From the NCBI GenBank assembly GCA_020881235.1, contig JAJIYK010000128.1:1-37720 (forward strand): 37,720 nucleotides of DNA, read 5' to 3'. Of this stretch, positions 9,027 to 17,029 are shown in pieces. Each line of letters opens with the position of its first letter. Within the stretch, counting starts at the first letter, position 1. The notes below the pieces were generated by a model. The model had not been told where the DNA came from, ran no database searches, and saw only the letters and a list, made by a program, of their open reading frames with translations. Both the position numbers and the translations under genes were made by a program. This DNA comes from Rickettsia endosymbiont of Oxypoda opaca. GTDB taxonomy: Bacteria; Pseudomonadota; Alphaproteobacteria; Rickettsiales; Rickettsiaceae.

Positions 9027-9289
9027 GGCATTGTTGCATGGATACCCAAACCGCCATGGCGAGACCACAAAGGGCGTTGTTGCATGGATCGAATTTTTGG
9101 TGTCATTCCCGCAAGGCATTGTTGCGTGGATACTTTCAACGTCATTGCGAGCGACTGAAAGGAGCGTGGCAATCCAGGAAAATAATAAATTTCATAGTGC
9201 TTTTTGTCATTTTTTTCCTAGATTGCCACGTCGATGCTACGCATCTCCTCGCAATGACGAGGTAAAATCGAGCCACGCAACGACGCCAC
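9027..9289. repeat. Nested composite palindromes, family C core (mlaE-waaA gap)
   Basis: Three left terminal-repeat copies follow one another (9027-9044, 9073-9090, 9115-9133), the middle one leading into a family D fragment (about 9100-9115). Only the last reaches a full core: CGTCATTGCGAG (from 9140) to CTCGCAATGACG (ending 9259), with inner arms GCGTGGCAATCC and GATTGCCACG. One right terminal repeat, GAGCCACGCAACGACGCC, lies at 9270-9287. Short open frames through this region are repeat translations, not genes. Confidence 0.85.
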
Positions 9290-9310
9290 TCTAATGTGTG
9301 AATGACATTA

Positions 9311-9452
9311 GAGTTCTTTCCAAACTCGCTTATAGGGAGGAATTTGAAGGAGACACGGAGCACAGAACCGCAGCGTACTCTAGTGTACGTGAGGATTCGA
9401 GCACCGGATCGACGTACAAATTACCCCTAGAAGTAGAGTTTGGAAAAAACTC
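9311..9452. repeat. Complete Rickettsia palindromic element upstream of waaA
   Basis: The 142-bp element has terminal arms GAGTTCTTTCCAAACTC (9311-9327) and GAGTTTGGAAAAAACTC (9436-9452), which pair with one mismatch. Its interior matches the element inside tilS base for base over 101 bp. One frame is open from 9295 through the element and stops at the TGA of 9472-9474, overlapping the waaA ATG. Confidence 0.92.
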
Positions 9453-9470
9453 TATTGAGAAAATAGGAAA

Positions 9471-10763
9471 ATGATACCACACAAACCAATTCTTCATTTG
9501 CAGGCAATATTATATTTATATCATCTGTTAAGTTTTATACTGCTACCGATATATTTTATCATAATTTTTATTCGGCTGTTAATAGGTAAAGAAGATATAA
9601 GCCGAGTAAAAGAACGCTTTGCTTTAGGGCAAAAAAGAAAAGGGGGAGAGTTTTTAATATGGATACATGCAGCAAGCGTTGGGGAGTCGGTAGCTGCTTT
9701 GAATTTGATTAGAAGCATAAATAGTCGATTCCCGCAAATACGTTTTTTAGTCACTTCTTGGACAACAAGTGCTGCTAGAATGTTAACGGCTAAATTGCCC
9801 GATATAGCTATTCATCAGTTTCTGCCGATCGATAATATTATTTTTGTTAAGAAATTTTTAAAAAATTGGCGACCTGATTTAGGGATTTTTATAGAATCCG
9901 AATTATGGCCATGCATGATTATCGAAGGGGCAAAATATAGCAAATTATTATTACTAAACGCTCGTATTTCTGATAAATCGTTTAAGTCTTGGCAAAAAAG
10001 AAAAAATTTTTTCGCCTTGATTGTTAAAAATTTTAGCAAGATTATTGTACAAAGTGAAGTTGACCGACAAAAATTTAACGAGCTGGGTATTCCCGAAATA
10101 GTCAATTTAGGTAACATTAAATTCGCTAATCAAAAACTTGAGGTAAATGAACAAGAATTAGCTATATTAGCTGCTCACCTTAAGAATAAGCGTATTATCG
10201 TCTTTGCCAGCACTCATCCGGAAGACGAGAAAGTAATTTTTCCTATTCTTAAAAGCTTAAAACGGCAATTTTCAGATTGCTATTTTATTTTAATCCCTCG
10301 TCATCCTGAGCGTGTAAAGTCAATAATTGATAATTGTGTTTTGTTAAATTTAGCAATTACCGCTAAATCGCAAAATAATTTGCCGATTTTAAGCGATGAC
10401 CTTTATATTGTCGATAAATTCGGCGAAATGGGCTTATTCTTTTCTTTATCTTCAATTTCTTTTATCGGTGGGTCATTCAAGCAAGGCGGGCATAACATAT
10501 TAGAAGCGGCATATTTTGCTAATTGTATTATATTCGGTCCTGATATGAGTAAAAACACCGACATTGCGAGCGATGCGGTTAACAACAAATCGGCCATTCA
10601 AATTAAAGACGAGAATGATTTACTCGCAAAGCTGCAATATCTCTTAACCTCGAGTAATAAGAAGACGCTAAAAAATTATCAAGAAAATGCTTTAAAATTC
10701 GTTAATAAAAATCAGTCGATATTAGAAGATTATTTGAGTGTTATCAAGGAATATGTTGATTGA
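9471..10763 (+). CDS. waaA: 3-deoxy-D-manno-octulosonic acid (Kdo) transferase
   Basis: WaaA transfers Kdo from CMP-Kdo to lipid IVA on the cytoplasmic face of the inner membrane, the first step of LPS core assembly. The 430-residue protein has an N-terminal membrane segment (about 18-37). [10 protein letters not shown] (64-73) contains the catalytic Glu of the GT30 family, ESELWPCMI is the conserved acceptor-side block, and [15 protein letters not shown] (about 335-349) is the nucleotide-sugar site. The ATG at 9471 has AGGA a few bases upstream and lies 18 bp after the palindromic element. The first 15 or so residues ([15 protein letters not shown]) are not typical of the family, so the N-terminus may have been remodelled by the insertion. 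Confidence 0.93.
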   Translation: MIPHKPILHLQAILYLYHLLSFILLPIYFIIIFIRLLIGKEDISRVKERFALGQKRKGGEFLIWIHAASVGESVAALNLIRSINSRFPQIRFLVTSWTTSAARMLTAKLPDIAIHQFLPIDNIIFVKKFLKNWRPDLGIFIESELWPCMIIEGAKYSKLLLLNARISDKSFKSWQKRKNFFALIVKNFSKIIVQSEVDRQKFNELGIPEIVNLGNIKFANQKLEVNEQELAILAAHLKNKRIIVFASTHPEDEKVIFPILKSLKRQFSDCYFILIPRHPERVKSIIDNCVLLNLAITAKSQNNLPILSDDLYIVDKFGEMGLFFSLSSISFIGGSFKQGGHNILEAAYFANCIIFGPDMSKNTDIASDAVNNKSAIQIKDENDLLAKLQYLLTSSNKKTLKNYQENALKFVNKNQSILEDYLSVIKEYVD

Positions 10764-10770
10764 TGCGTAC

Positions 10771-10887
10771 GGTGTCATTCTAGTCCCTTGATCACGGCAT
10801 CCAGTCTTTTTTATCAAGATTTTTCTGGATACCGTGGTCAAGCCACGGTATGACATTGGAATCATTTTTGAGCTATGCAACAACACC
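10771..10887. repeat. Family A palindrome with hybrid left arm after waaA
   Basis: The core is 10771-10855. The left arm begins GGTGTCATTCTAG instead of the usual half-stem, while the right hairpin is intact (ATACCGTGG/CCACGGTAT). The right terminal repeat GAGCTATGCAACAACACC lies at 10870-10887. The left terminal repeat is missing, probably lost at the waaA end. Confidence 0.82.
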
Positions 10888-10891
10888 GCAA

Positions 10892-11068
10892 GCGTTGTTG
10901 CATGGTTCTAAAAAAAGTGCTGTATGTCATTCCCGCGAAGGCGGGAATCCAGGCTTTACTTTGTCATGCTGAACTTGTTTCAGCATCTCTTGCAATAGAT
11001 CCTGAAATAAATTCAGGATGACTTATTATAATGTTTCTCTGGATTCCCGCCTTTAGCTAGAATGACAT
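10892..11068. repeat. Family D palindrome with a second palindrome nested inside
   Basis: The left terminal repeat GCGTTGTTGCATGGTTC (10892-10908) is followed by a family D element (10924-11068). Its left hairpin is TTCCCGCGAAGGCGGGAA and its right end is CTAGAATGACAT. Inside lies another palindrome (10963-11022): GTCATGCTGAAC... paired with ...TTCAGGATGAC. The right terminal repeat is absent. Together with 10771-10887 this fills the 343-bp gap between waaA and the orphan gene at 11107. Confidence 0.8.
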
Positions 11069-11106
11069 CAAAGATATGAAAACTGCTTTCTATATACCTA
11101 GATTTT

Positions 11107-11397
11107 TTAGTCACATAGGAATAATAAAATATTACAACAGACAGTAGCTATAACTCCGAGACAGTCACACATACCATACCCTGTGTTTTGATCATCAGCA
11201 TCTATAATATTATTAAAATTATTTTCGGGATATACGCTATTATTTTGCGTCCCTTGATTATTATTATTTATATTAGATTCTTTGAATAATGCATTTGAAA
11301 TAGTGGATACTAATATGCGTTTTTCTGAAGCTGAGTTAGTATTATTTAACGGTGTAGTTTGTTTATGAGTTCCTGCTAAATTGTTATGACTTGCCAT
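11107..11397 (-). CDS. Hypothetical protein, Asn-rich with Cys-rich hydrophobic tail
   Basis: I do not recognise this 96-residue protein. It starts with a polar, Asn/Gln/Ser-rich segment (residues 1-75, including SNINNNNQGTQNN) and ends with a short Cys-rich hydrophobic tail, GMCDCLGVIATVCCNILLFLCD. That tail could insert in a membrane or be lipid-modified. It is probably real: AAGGAT lies 6 bases before the ATG, and a near-consensus promoter (11497-11525) stands about 100 bases upstream on the same strand. There is no signal peptide. It could be a lineage-restricted surface or secreted protein, but nothing in the sequence settles that. Confidence 0.6.
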   Translation of the reverse strand: MASHNNLAGTHKQTTPLNNTNSASEKRILVSTISNALFKESNINNNNQGTQNNSVYPENNFNNIIDADDQNTGYGMCDCLGVIATVCCNILLFLCD

Positions 11398-11496
11398 ACT
11401 ATCCTTATTCTGAAACTATCTACATTGAGAATTAAAGAATCATAAAGCAAAAACCTTCGTTTTTGCCCATAATGTATTAAATTTCTCTATAGACGC

Positions 11497-11525
11497 ATCA
11501 TAATTTATGCTAGCGGCATTGTCAA
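11497..11525 (-). promoter_or_regulatory. Near-consensus sigma-70 promoter for the 96-residue orphan gene
   Basis: On the minus strand TTGACA (11525-11520) and TATGAT (11502-11497) are spaced by exactly 17 bases. It is the best promoter match I see in the window. It points towards the gene at 11397-11107, with a leader of roughly 90 bases. Confidence 0.7.
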
Positions 11526-11570
11526 GTTAAGTATAAATAAGGCAATAACCATACATAGCCCATTATATAT

Positions 11571-12131
11571 TTAGTTTGGTTTATCGTAAACTTGCTCTAT
11601 TTTCCCGTCAAGCCCCATTAAAAAAGTGTAGACTTTCAAATTTGGAAATTTTTCGTTAATGATTTTGCGTGCTTTATTTAAAGTTTCCGTATGTATATCT
11701 GTTTCTTTTTGAGGCGTTGCAAGATATTCTGCTCCAACAAGAAGCTTATATGCTCCGCATTCACGATGGTCGAGAAAGATAACTTGTTTAATATTATGTA
11801 GTTTTTGTAAAATATCTATAACATCTTCAATTGTTTTACCCCAATAAGGATATTGATCGCTAACTAAAGCAAGAGAAGAACCGGGGAGCGATACTTGATC
11901 ATAATCTTCTAGTAAATTTAATTTGCTCATAAACTCAACGGTTTCACTTTGTAGACGAAAATCTACACAAGAAATAAGAAGAGTAGAAGCTGTATTAAGG
12001 GTACGAAGATGTTCGTTACTTACTGTTACTTTTAAAGTTTCTTTGCCGGAAATTATATCTTTGCTGTCAGCATAAAGATTAACATTAGTTAATATAATTA
12101 ATCCTAAAACTATATATTTTATATATGACAT
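11571..12131 (-). CDS. Beta-type carbonic anhydrase-like protein, exported
   Basis: The 186-residue protein has the zinc-site pattern of beta carbonic anhydrases: CVDFR (C55, D57, R59) and HREC (H122, C125), with a GSSLAL block between them. These enzymes interconvert CO2 and bicarbonate. Unlike most cytosolic members it opens with a signal peptide ([21 protein letters not shown]), so it should act in the periplasm. The C-terminal part is shorter than in full-length beta enzymes. It has no close co-directional partner; the orphan gene at 11107 lies 173 bp downstream behind its own promoter. Activity is inferred from the retained metal ligands. Confidence 0.82.
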   Translation of the reverse strand: MSYIKYIVLGLIILTNVNLYADSKDIISGKETLKVTVSNEHLRTLNTASTLLISCVDFRLQSETVEFMSKLNLLEDYDQVSLPGSSLALVSDQYPYWGKTIEDVIDILQKLHNIKQVIFLDHRECGAYKLLVGAEYLATPQKETDIHTETLNKARKIINEKFPNLKVYTFLMGLDGKIEQVYDKPN

Positions 12132-12270
12132 ACTATTATACTTTTAACTTATTAATGAAAGTAAATAGCTTAAGGGAAACTATTTAGAAAAGCATAGATA
12201 ATTTATATTATATTTTAGAAATAATTTTTAATTATGGTAAAAAAGCAATAAAGCCGAAATTATTTAGTAT

Positions 12271-12309
12271 AGTTAAGTTCTAGTGTTTTAACTCCCATAA
12301 AACTTAACT
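12271..12309. repeat. Stem-loop in the glnP upstream region
   Basis: AGTTAAGTT (12271-12279) and AACTTAACT (12301-12309) form an exact 9-bp inverted repeat around a 21-base loop. It sits in the divergent gap between the carbonic anhydrase and permease genes. Its role is unknown. Confidence 0.5.
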
Positions 12310-12323
12310 AGTTGTTAGTTTCC

Positions 12324-12352
12324 TTGCATCAAATGCTTCAACGTGTTATTTT
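12324..12352 (+). promoter_or_regulatory. Possible promoter for glnP
   Basis: TTGCAT (12324-12329) and TATTTT (12347-12352) are 17 bases apart, 26 bases before the ATG at 12379. The match to consensus is only moderate. Confidence 0.35.
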
Positions 12353-12378
12353 AATCGATTTTAATTATAGCAATTATA

Positions 12379-13035
12379 ATGCTTGAATATTTTATAGAAT
12401 TTTCGCCCCATATTCTTTTTATTGTTAAAGGAACGTTAGTCACTTTAAAATATAGTGTGATTGCCGTTATATTAGGTTTGCTAATAGGGGGATTATTAGC
12501 AATTTGTAAAGTAAGCGAAAATTTTATATTACGATTATTTGCCAATTTTTATACTTCTATTTTTCGAGGCACGCCTTTACTTATTCAGTTAAGTATTATT
12601 TATTTCGGTTTACCTTATTTAATCGGTATTAAACCTAGCGTGTTTGTTGCCGGAGTTACGGCTTTTTCCCTTAATTCGGGGGCATATGTTTCAGAAATAA
12701 TTAGAGCCGGTATTAATGTGGTTGATAAAGGGCAAGTTGAAGCGGCGGAAGCTCTTGCTATACCGAAAGCGTTAATAATGAAAGATATAATTTTACCGCA
12801 GGCAATTAAAAATATATTTCCTTCTCTAATAAATGAGCTAGTTAATTTGATAAAAGAATCGGCAATTATTTCTACAATCGGTGAAATGGATTTAATGCGT
12901 AGAGCAACAATAGTGTCGGGAGAAACGTATAATTATTTTTTACCGGCTCTTATTGCTGCTTCGTGTTATTACATTCTAGTTATGATAATCAGCAATATAG
13001 CAAAAATAATAGAGAAAAAGCTAACAGTTAGTTAA
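12379..13035 (+). CDS. glnP: Polar amino acid ABC transporter permease (GlnP/HisM type)
   Basis: This inner-membrane permease belongs to the HisM/GlnP family, which with an ATPase and a periplasmic binding protein imports glutamine or other polar amino acids. The 218-residue protein has about five membrane helices. The N-terminal GTLVTLKYSVIAVILG and FRGTPLLIQLSIIYFGLP are typical, as is the EAA loop GQVEAAEALAIPKALIMKDI ending LPQAIKNIFPSL, which contacts the ATPase. Substrate specificity cannot be read from the sequence. The ATPase and binding protein are not next to it. No clear ribosome-binding site precedes the ATG. Confidence 0.9.
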   Translation: MLEYFIEFSPHILFIVKGTLVTLKYSVIAVILGLLIGGLLAICKVSENFILRLFANFYTSIFRGTPLLIQLSIIYFGLPYLIGIKPSVFVAGVTAFSLNSGAYVSEIIRAGINVVDKGQVEAAEALAIPKALIMKDIILPQAIKNIFPSLINELVNLIKESAIISTIGEMDLMRRATIVSGETYNYFLPALIAASCYYILVMIISNIAKIIEKKLTVS

Positions 13036-13109
13036 AACGTCCTTGCTTTTATAGAAAAAGTGATTATAATTTAAATTTAGTGCTGTCTGAGGTGCGAGGA
13101 TATCCCAAA

Positions 13110-13302
13110 CGTCATTGCGAGCGACTGAAAGTGCCATTGTATGGCTTAAATTTTTGCAAAGCGTACGGTGTCATTCTAGTTCTTTGATCACGGCATCCAG
13201 AAAAAGCCTTAATAATAAAGACTGGATACCGTGGTCAAGCCACGGTATGACACCGTACTTGTAATAACCATAATACGGTAAATTATGAGCCAGGCAACAA
13301 CG
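13110..13302. repeat. Family A composite palindrome between glnP and rpsL
   Basis: A family C-type fragment CGTCATTGCGAGCGACTGAAA (13110-13130) leads into a degraded left terminal repeat GCCATTGTATGGCTT (about 13133-13147). The double-hairpin core is 13167-13254, with the hybrid left arm GGTGTCATTCTAG. The right module and terminal repeat GAGCCAGGCAACAACG (13287-13302) follow. It fills most of the 344-bp gap before rpsL. Confidence 0.82.
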
Positions 13303-13318
13303 TCGATCAAGTCACGAG

Positions 13319-13349
13319 GTGACAGTTCCTCATTTACGAACAGTATATT
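13319..13349 (+). promoter_or_regulatory. Possible promoter for rpsL-rpsG-fusA
   Basis: GTGACA (13319-13324) and TATATT (13344-13349) each match consensus in five of six positions, but the spacing is 19 bases. They lie just after the palindromic element and 31 bases before the rpsL ATG. Confidence 0.35.
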
Positions 13350-13379
13350 TTGAATAAAGTTTTTTGGAGTGTTTTTTTA

Positions 13380-13769
13380 ATGCCGACATATAATCAACTA
13401 GTACGTTTTGGGAGAAAATCAAAAACTCGTAAAACGAAATCTCCTGCCTTAGAGGCTAATCCTTTTAAAAGCGGTGTTTGTCTTGTGGTCAAAACGGTGA
13501 CCCCTAAAAAGCCTAATTCTGCTCTTCGTAAAATTGCTACGGTACGTTTAAGTAATAAAAGAAGCGTTAATGCTTATATACCCGGTGAAAAGCATAGCAT
13601 AAAAGAGCATGATAGAGTATTAGTAAGAGGCGGACAGGTTCCTGATCTTCCGGGGGTGAAATATCACATCGTACTCGGTGCTTATGATATTCAAGGTGTT
13701 AAAGGGCGTAAGCAAGGTCGTTCACGTTACGGTGCTTCCCGTAAACAAGCCGTAGCTGCAAAAAAATAA
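13380..13769 (+). CDS. rpsL: 30S ribosomal protein S12
   Basis: S12 lies at the decoding centre of the 30S subunit. I place the start at the ATG at 13380 ([11 protein letters not shown]), which gives the normal length of 129 residues and has GGAG at 13366-13369. An upstream TTG at 13350 would add ten unsupported residues. [11 protein letters not shown] (41-51) contains the streptomycin-determining Lys in the sensitive form, and [13 protein letters not shown] holds the second loop. It begins the rpsL-rpsG-fusA group, with rpsG starting 24 bp after its stop. Confidence 0.97.
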   Translation: MPTYNQLVRFGRKSKTRKTKSPALEANPFKSGVCLVVKTVTPKKPNSALRKIATVRLSNKRSVNAYIPGEKHSIKEHDRVLVRGGQVPDLPGVKYHIVLGAYDIQGVKGRKQGRSRYGASRKQAVAAKK

Positions 13770-13793
13770 TTACATAGATAGAGAGAAAAATAA

Positions 13794-14276
13794 ATGTCAC
13801 GTCGTCACGCCGCAGAAAAGCGAGTAATTTTACCTGATATGAAATATAACAGCACTTTGCTGTCAAGATTTATTAATAATATTATGAAAGAAGGTAAAAA
13901 GGCTCTTGCAGAAAAAATAGTTTATTCAGCTTTTAATAAGATGGAAAGAAAACATAAAGTAGAGCCTTATGAAGCTTTTAATACTGCCATGAATAATGTA
14001 AAGCCTTACCTTGAAGTGACTTCGGTTAGAGTGGGCGGAGCTAATTACCAAGTGCCGGCTCCCGTGGATGAAAGAAGAGGGTATGCTCTAGCATCACGTT
14101 GGATTATTAACGCTGCATTGAAGCGATCTGAAAAAATGATGATTGATAAGCTCGCAGAAGAATTATTTGAGGCGTCAAATAATAGAGGTGCCGCTATCAA
14201 AAAGAAAGAAGATACCCATAAAATGGCTGAAGCTAACAAAGCTTTCTCTCATTTTAGTCCTAAAAAAATGAAGTAA
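13794..14276 (+). CDS. rpsG: 30S ribosomal protein S7
   Basis: S7 starts assembly of the 30S head by binding the 3' major domain of 16S rRNA. The 160-residue protein opens MSRRHAAEKRVILPDMKY. It carries the conserved FINNIMKEGKKALAEKIVYS, VRVGGANYQVPAPVDERRGY and LASRWIINAA, and ends with a helix rich in Lys and Ala. A purine-rich GAGAGAAAAAT precedes the ATG. It sits between rpsL and fusA (12 bp to fusA) in the standard str-operon order. Confidence 0.97.
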   Translation: MSRRHAAEKRVILPDMKYNSTLLSRFINNIMKEGKKALAEKIVYSAFNKMERKHKVEPYEAFNTAMNNVKPYLEVTSVRVGGANYQVPAPVDERRGYALASRWIINAALKRSEKMMIDKLAEELFEASNNRGAAIKKKEDTHKMAEANKAFSHFSPKKMK

Positions 14277-14288
14277 GGTAAACTAAAA

Positions 14289-16361
14289 ATGAGTAAAAAA
14301 GCAAAGCTTAACGATATTCGTAATATCGGTATATGTGCGCATATTGATGCAGGCAAAACGACTACTACGGAGCGTATTCTATATTATACCGGAAAATCTC
14401 ATAAAATAGGTGAAGTCCATACGGGCAACACAACCATGGACTGGATGGCGCAGGAGAAAGAGCGTGGTATTACTATTACGTCAGCTGCTACCACTTGCGA
14501 ATGGAACGGGAAACAAATTAATATTATCGATACGCCCGGACACATTGATTTTACTATCGAAGTAGAAAGATCGTTGCGTGTTCTTGACGGTGCGGTTGCC
14601 GTATTTGACGGTGTAGCAGGTGTTGAGCCGCAATCGGAAACCGTTTGGCGGCAGGCGGATAAATATAATGTGCCTAGGATGTGTTTTGTCAATAAAATGG
14701 ACAGGATGGGTGCTGATTTCTACAGATGTGTAGAGATGATAAAAGACCGTTTGGGTGCAAAACCGCTTGTTTTGCAATTACCCATCGGTATTGAAGAAAA
14801 TTTTAAAGGGCTAGTAGATTTAGTAAAAATGCAAGCCGTAATCTGGAAAGATGAATCTTTAGGAGCTAAATATTTTTACGAAGAAATTCCTGCAGATATG
14901 TTGGAGCTAGCTAAAAAATATCGTGCTAGTCTGCTGGATATGGTCGCTGATTTAGATGATCAGGTAATGGAAAAATATTTATCGGGTGAGGAAGTAGCCG
15001 AAGAAGAAATTAAGAAGTTAATAAGAAAAGGTACAATAGAAGCTAAATTTTATCCGGTTTTATGCGGGAGTGCTTTTAAAAATAAAGGCGTGCAGCCTTT
15101 GTTAGATGCCGTAGTAGATTATTTACCTTCGCCGGATGATATCAAAACGGTAAAAGGTATAGAAGTTAGTACCGGAGAAGAGCGGGATTTTCCAATTTCG
15201 GTAACAGAACCTTTTTCTGCTTTAGCTTTCAAAGTAATGACCGATCCACATGTTGGTTCTTTAACATTTATTAGAATATATACCGGTAAAATTGAGGGAA
15301 ATACAACGGTTATTAACACCGTAAAACAAGTAGAAGAAAAAGTCGGTAGAATGCTGCTTATGCATGCTGACAAGCGTGAGGATATAAAAGAAGCCAGAGC
15401 CGGTGCTATTGTGGCGTTAGCAGGCCTTAAAAAGACTACTACCGGTGATACTTTATCTGCCATGGATAGACGAGTTATCTTGGAAAGGATAGAATTCCCC
15501 GAACCGGTTATTGAGTTGGCTGTGGAACCTAAATCAACTGCCGATCAAGAAGCTATGGGGCTGGCACTTGCTCGCCTTGCCTCTGAAGATCCGTCATTGA
15601 TAGTGTCCACCGATAGGGAAACAGGGCAAACGATTATTAAGGGCATGGGTGAGCTTCATTTAGAAATCATCATTGACCGTATGCGAAGAGAATCTAAAGT
15701 TGAAGTAAATAGAGGTGCTCCTCAAGTAGCATATCGTGAAACTATTACTAAGGCTTGTGAAATTGATTATACACATAAAAAACAATCAGGCGGTGCCGGT
15801 CAATTTGCACGTGTAAAAATAATATTTGAACCGCAAGAAGAAGGATCGGGGTTCGTTTTTGAAAGTAAAATTGTCGGTGGATCTGTTCCAAAAGAATTTA
15901 TCCCGGGTGTAGTGAAGGGATTAAACTATATTAAGGAAACCGGAGTTATTGCAGGTTACCCGATGATTGATTTTAAGGCTACTTTAATTGACGGTGCGTT
16001 TCATGATGTAGATTCTAGTGCTTTGGCATTTGAACTTGCGGCAAAAGAGGCCTTTAGAGAAGGTATGCCGAAAGGTAGTCCCAAATTACTAGAGCCTATT
16101 ATGAAGGTTGAAGTTATTACTTTTAATGAGTATATGGGTTATATTATCGGTAATTTAAATAGTCGTAGAGGTTCTATTCAAAGCATAGAGCCACGGGCTA
16201 ATGTGCAAGTAATTACTGCCAATGTTCCTTTAGCCGAGATGTTCGGCTACGTTAATATGCTTAGATCTTTATCTGAAGGAAGATCACAATATAGCATGCG
16301 ATTCTCTCATTATGATCAAGTGCCAACGCAAATAGCAGAAGCTATCAAAGCTAAGAAGTAG
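14289..16361 (+). CDS. fusA: Elongation factor G
   Basis: EF-G is the GTPase that drives translocation on the ribosome. The 690-residue protein has all G motifs: G1 [15 protein letters not shown] (about 17-31), G2 [13 protein letters not shown]3 [10 protein letters not shown]4 [10 protein letters not shown] and G5 GSAFKNKG. Domains II to V follow, including GGAGQFARV and the domain IV tip in [14 protein letters not shown] context. It is the last gene of the str group here. No tuf gene follows; instead there is a 322-bp palindrome-filled gap and tRNA-Trp, the arrangement reported for Rickettsia. Confidence 0.98.
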   Translation: MSKKAKLNDIRNIGICAHIDAGKTTTTERILYYTGKSHKIGEVHTGNTTMDWMAQEKERGITITSAATTCEWNGKQINIIDTPGHIDFTIEVERSLRVLDGAVAVFDGVAGVEPQSETVWRQADKYNVPRMCFVNKMDRMGADFYRCVEMIKDRLGAKPLVLQLPIGIEENFKGLVDLVKMQAVIWKDESLGAKYFYEEIPADMLELAKKYRASLLDMVADLDDQVMEKYLSGEEVAEEEIKKLIRKGTIEAKFYPVLCGSAFKNKGVQPLLDAVVDYLPSPDDIKTVKGIEVSTGEERDFPISVTEPFSALAFKVMTDPHVGSLTFIRIYTGKIEGNTTVINTVKQVEEKVGRMLLMHADKREDIKEARAGAIVALAGLKKTTTGDTLSAMDRRVILERIEFPEPVIELAVEPKSTADQEAMGLALARLASEDPSLIVSTDRETGQTIIKGMGELHLEIIIDRMRRESKVEVNRGAPQVAYRETITKACEIDYTHKKQSGGAGQFARVKIIFEPQEEGSGFVFESKIVGGSVPKEFIPGVVKGLNYIKETGVIAGYPMIDFKATLIDGAFHDVDSSALAFELAAKEAFREGMPKGSPKLLEPIMKVEVITFNEYMGYIIGNLNSRRGSIQSIEPRANVQVITANVPLAEMFGYVNMLRSLSEGRSQYSMRFSHYDQVPTQIAEAIKAKK

Positions 16362-16373
16362 AGAAAACGTTAT

Positions 16374-16615
16374 TGTGAGGCGTTAGTGATCTTGTTGCAT
16401 GGATCAAATTTTTGATGTCATTCCCGTGAAAACGGGGGGTTGTTGCTAGGCTTCAGAAAATGCCAAATTTGTCATACCGTGGCTTGACCACGGTATCCAG
16501 AAAAGCAATTAGAGGTGTACATTGTTTTAGCATTTTTACTGGATTCCGTGATTAAATCACGGAATGACAGAAGAAATATCGATCCATGTAACAATATCTG
16601 TACCTCCTCGCAATG
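16374..16615. repeat. Composite palindrome, family A core with a family D fragment (fusA-trnW gap)
   Basis: The left terminal repeat CTTGTTGCATGGATC (16391-16405) is followed by a family D fragment (about 16415-16440), then a family A core at 16470-16569. The first hairpin has stem ATACCGTGG/CCACGGTAT; the second has ATTCCGTGA/TCACGGAAT with an altered loop. The right terminal repeat is GATCCATGTAACAATAT (16581-16597). TATTGTGAGG before it and CCTCGCAATGGC after it pair as an outermost layer. I looked for tuf remnants here and saw none. Confidence 0.8.
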
Positions 16616-16683
16616 GCGGACTTTAGAGGTCTTTATAGGCGGATTTTAATAAATATATATTGATTTGTTTTTAAAAATATGAT

Positions 16684-16756
16684 AGGAGTGTAGCTCAATT
16701 GGTAGAGCGCCGGTCTCCAAAACCGGAGGTTGCGGGTTCGATGCCTGTCGCTCCTG
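16684..16756 (+). tRNA. trnW: tRNA-Trp (anticodon CCA)
   Basis: The sequence folds as a standard cloverleaf. The acceptor stem AGGAGTG (16684-16690) pairs with CGCTCCT (16749-16755), and G16756 is the discriminator base. The D arm is GCTC...GAGC. The anticodon stem CCGGT/ACCGG frames the loop CTCCAAA with anticodon CCA at 16717-16719. The T arm has GGTTCGATGCC. CCA is not encoded at the 3' end. It lies 53 bp before secE, the usual alphaproteobacterial trnW-secE linkage. Confidence 0.96.
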
Positions 16757-16809
16757 CCCTTAGATAATTTAAAAATTCGATTTGTCGTTTGGAATTAGCA
16801 ATTTAAGAT

Positions 16810-17010
16810 ATGTTTAAAGAAAATAAAATCTATAAATTTTTTGAGCAAGTCAAACACGAGACTTATAAAGTTGTTTGGCCTGCTAAAAAAGAATTAATTG
16901 CTTCAACATCGATAGTAGTGGTTGCGGTTTTTATTTTTAGCTTAATTTGTTTAGTATTGGATTACACTATACATAATATAATACAAATTTTACTTAACCT
17001 TGGTAAATAG
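16810..17010 (+). CDS. secE: Preprotein translocase subunit SecE
   Basis: SecE clamps and stabilises SecY in the inner-membrane translocon. The 66-residue protein is the short single-helix type. An amphipathic segment with [19 protein letters not shown] (the conserved Val-Trp-Pro) is followed by one membrane helix, [21 protein letters not shown]. It lies between tRNA-Trp and nusG (19 bp to nusG), the conserved bacterial order. Confidence 0.96.
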   Translation: MFKENKIYKFFEQVKHETYKVVWPAKKELIASTSIVVVAVFIFSLICLVLDYTIHNIIQILLNLGK

Positions 17011-17029
17011 CCGGTAAATAGGGAAAATT

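Noticed and set aside
9011..9363. Three overlapping open frames of 73-87 codons on both strands
   Set aside because: They translate the stacked terminal repeats and family C palindrome; they have no ribosome-binding sites and no protein-like composition.
13350..13379. Extension of S12 to an upstream TTG start
   Set aside because: The added residues [10 protein letters not shown] have no family counterpart, and GGAG is correctly placed for the ATG at 13380.
16362..16683. Remnants of a tuf gene after fusA
   Set aside because: No EF-Tu-like codons are visible on either strand; the gap is explained by palindromes and a short AT-rich stretch before the tRNA.
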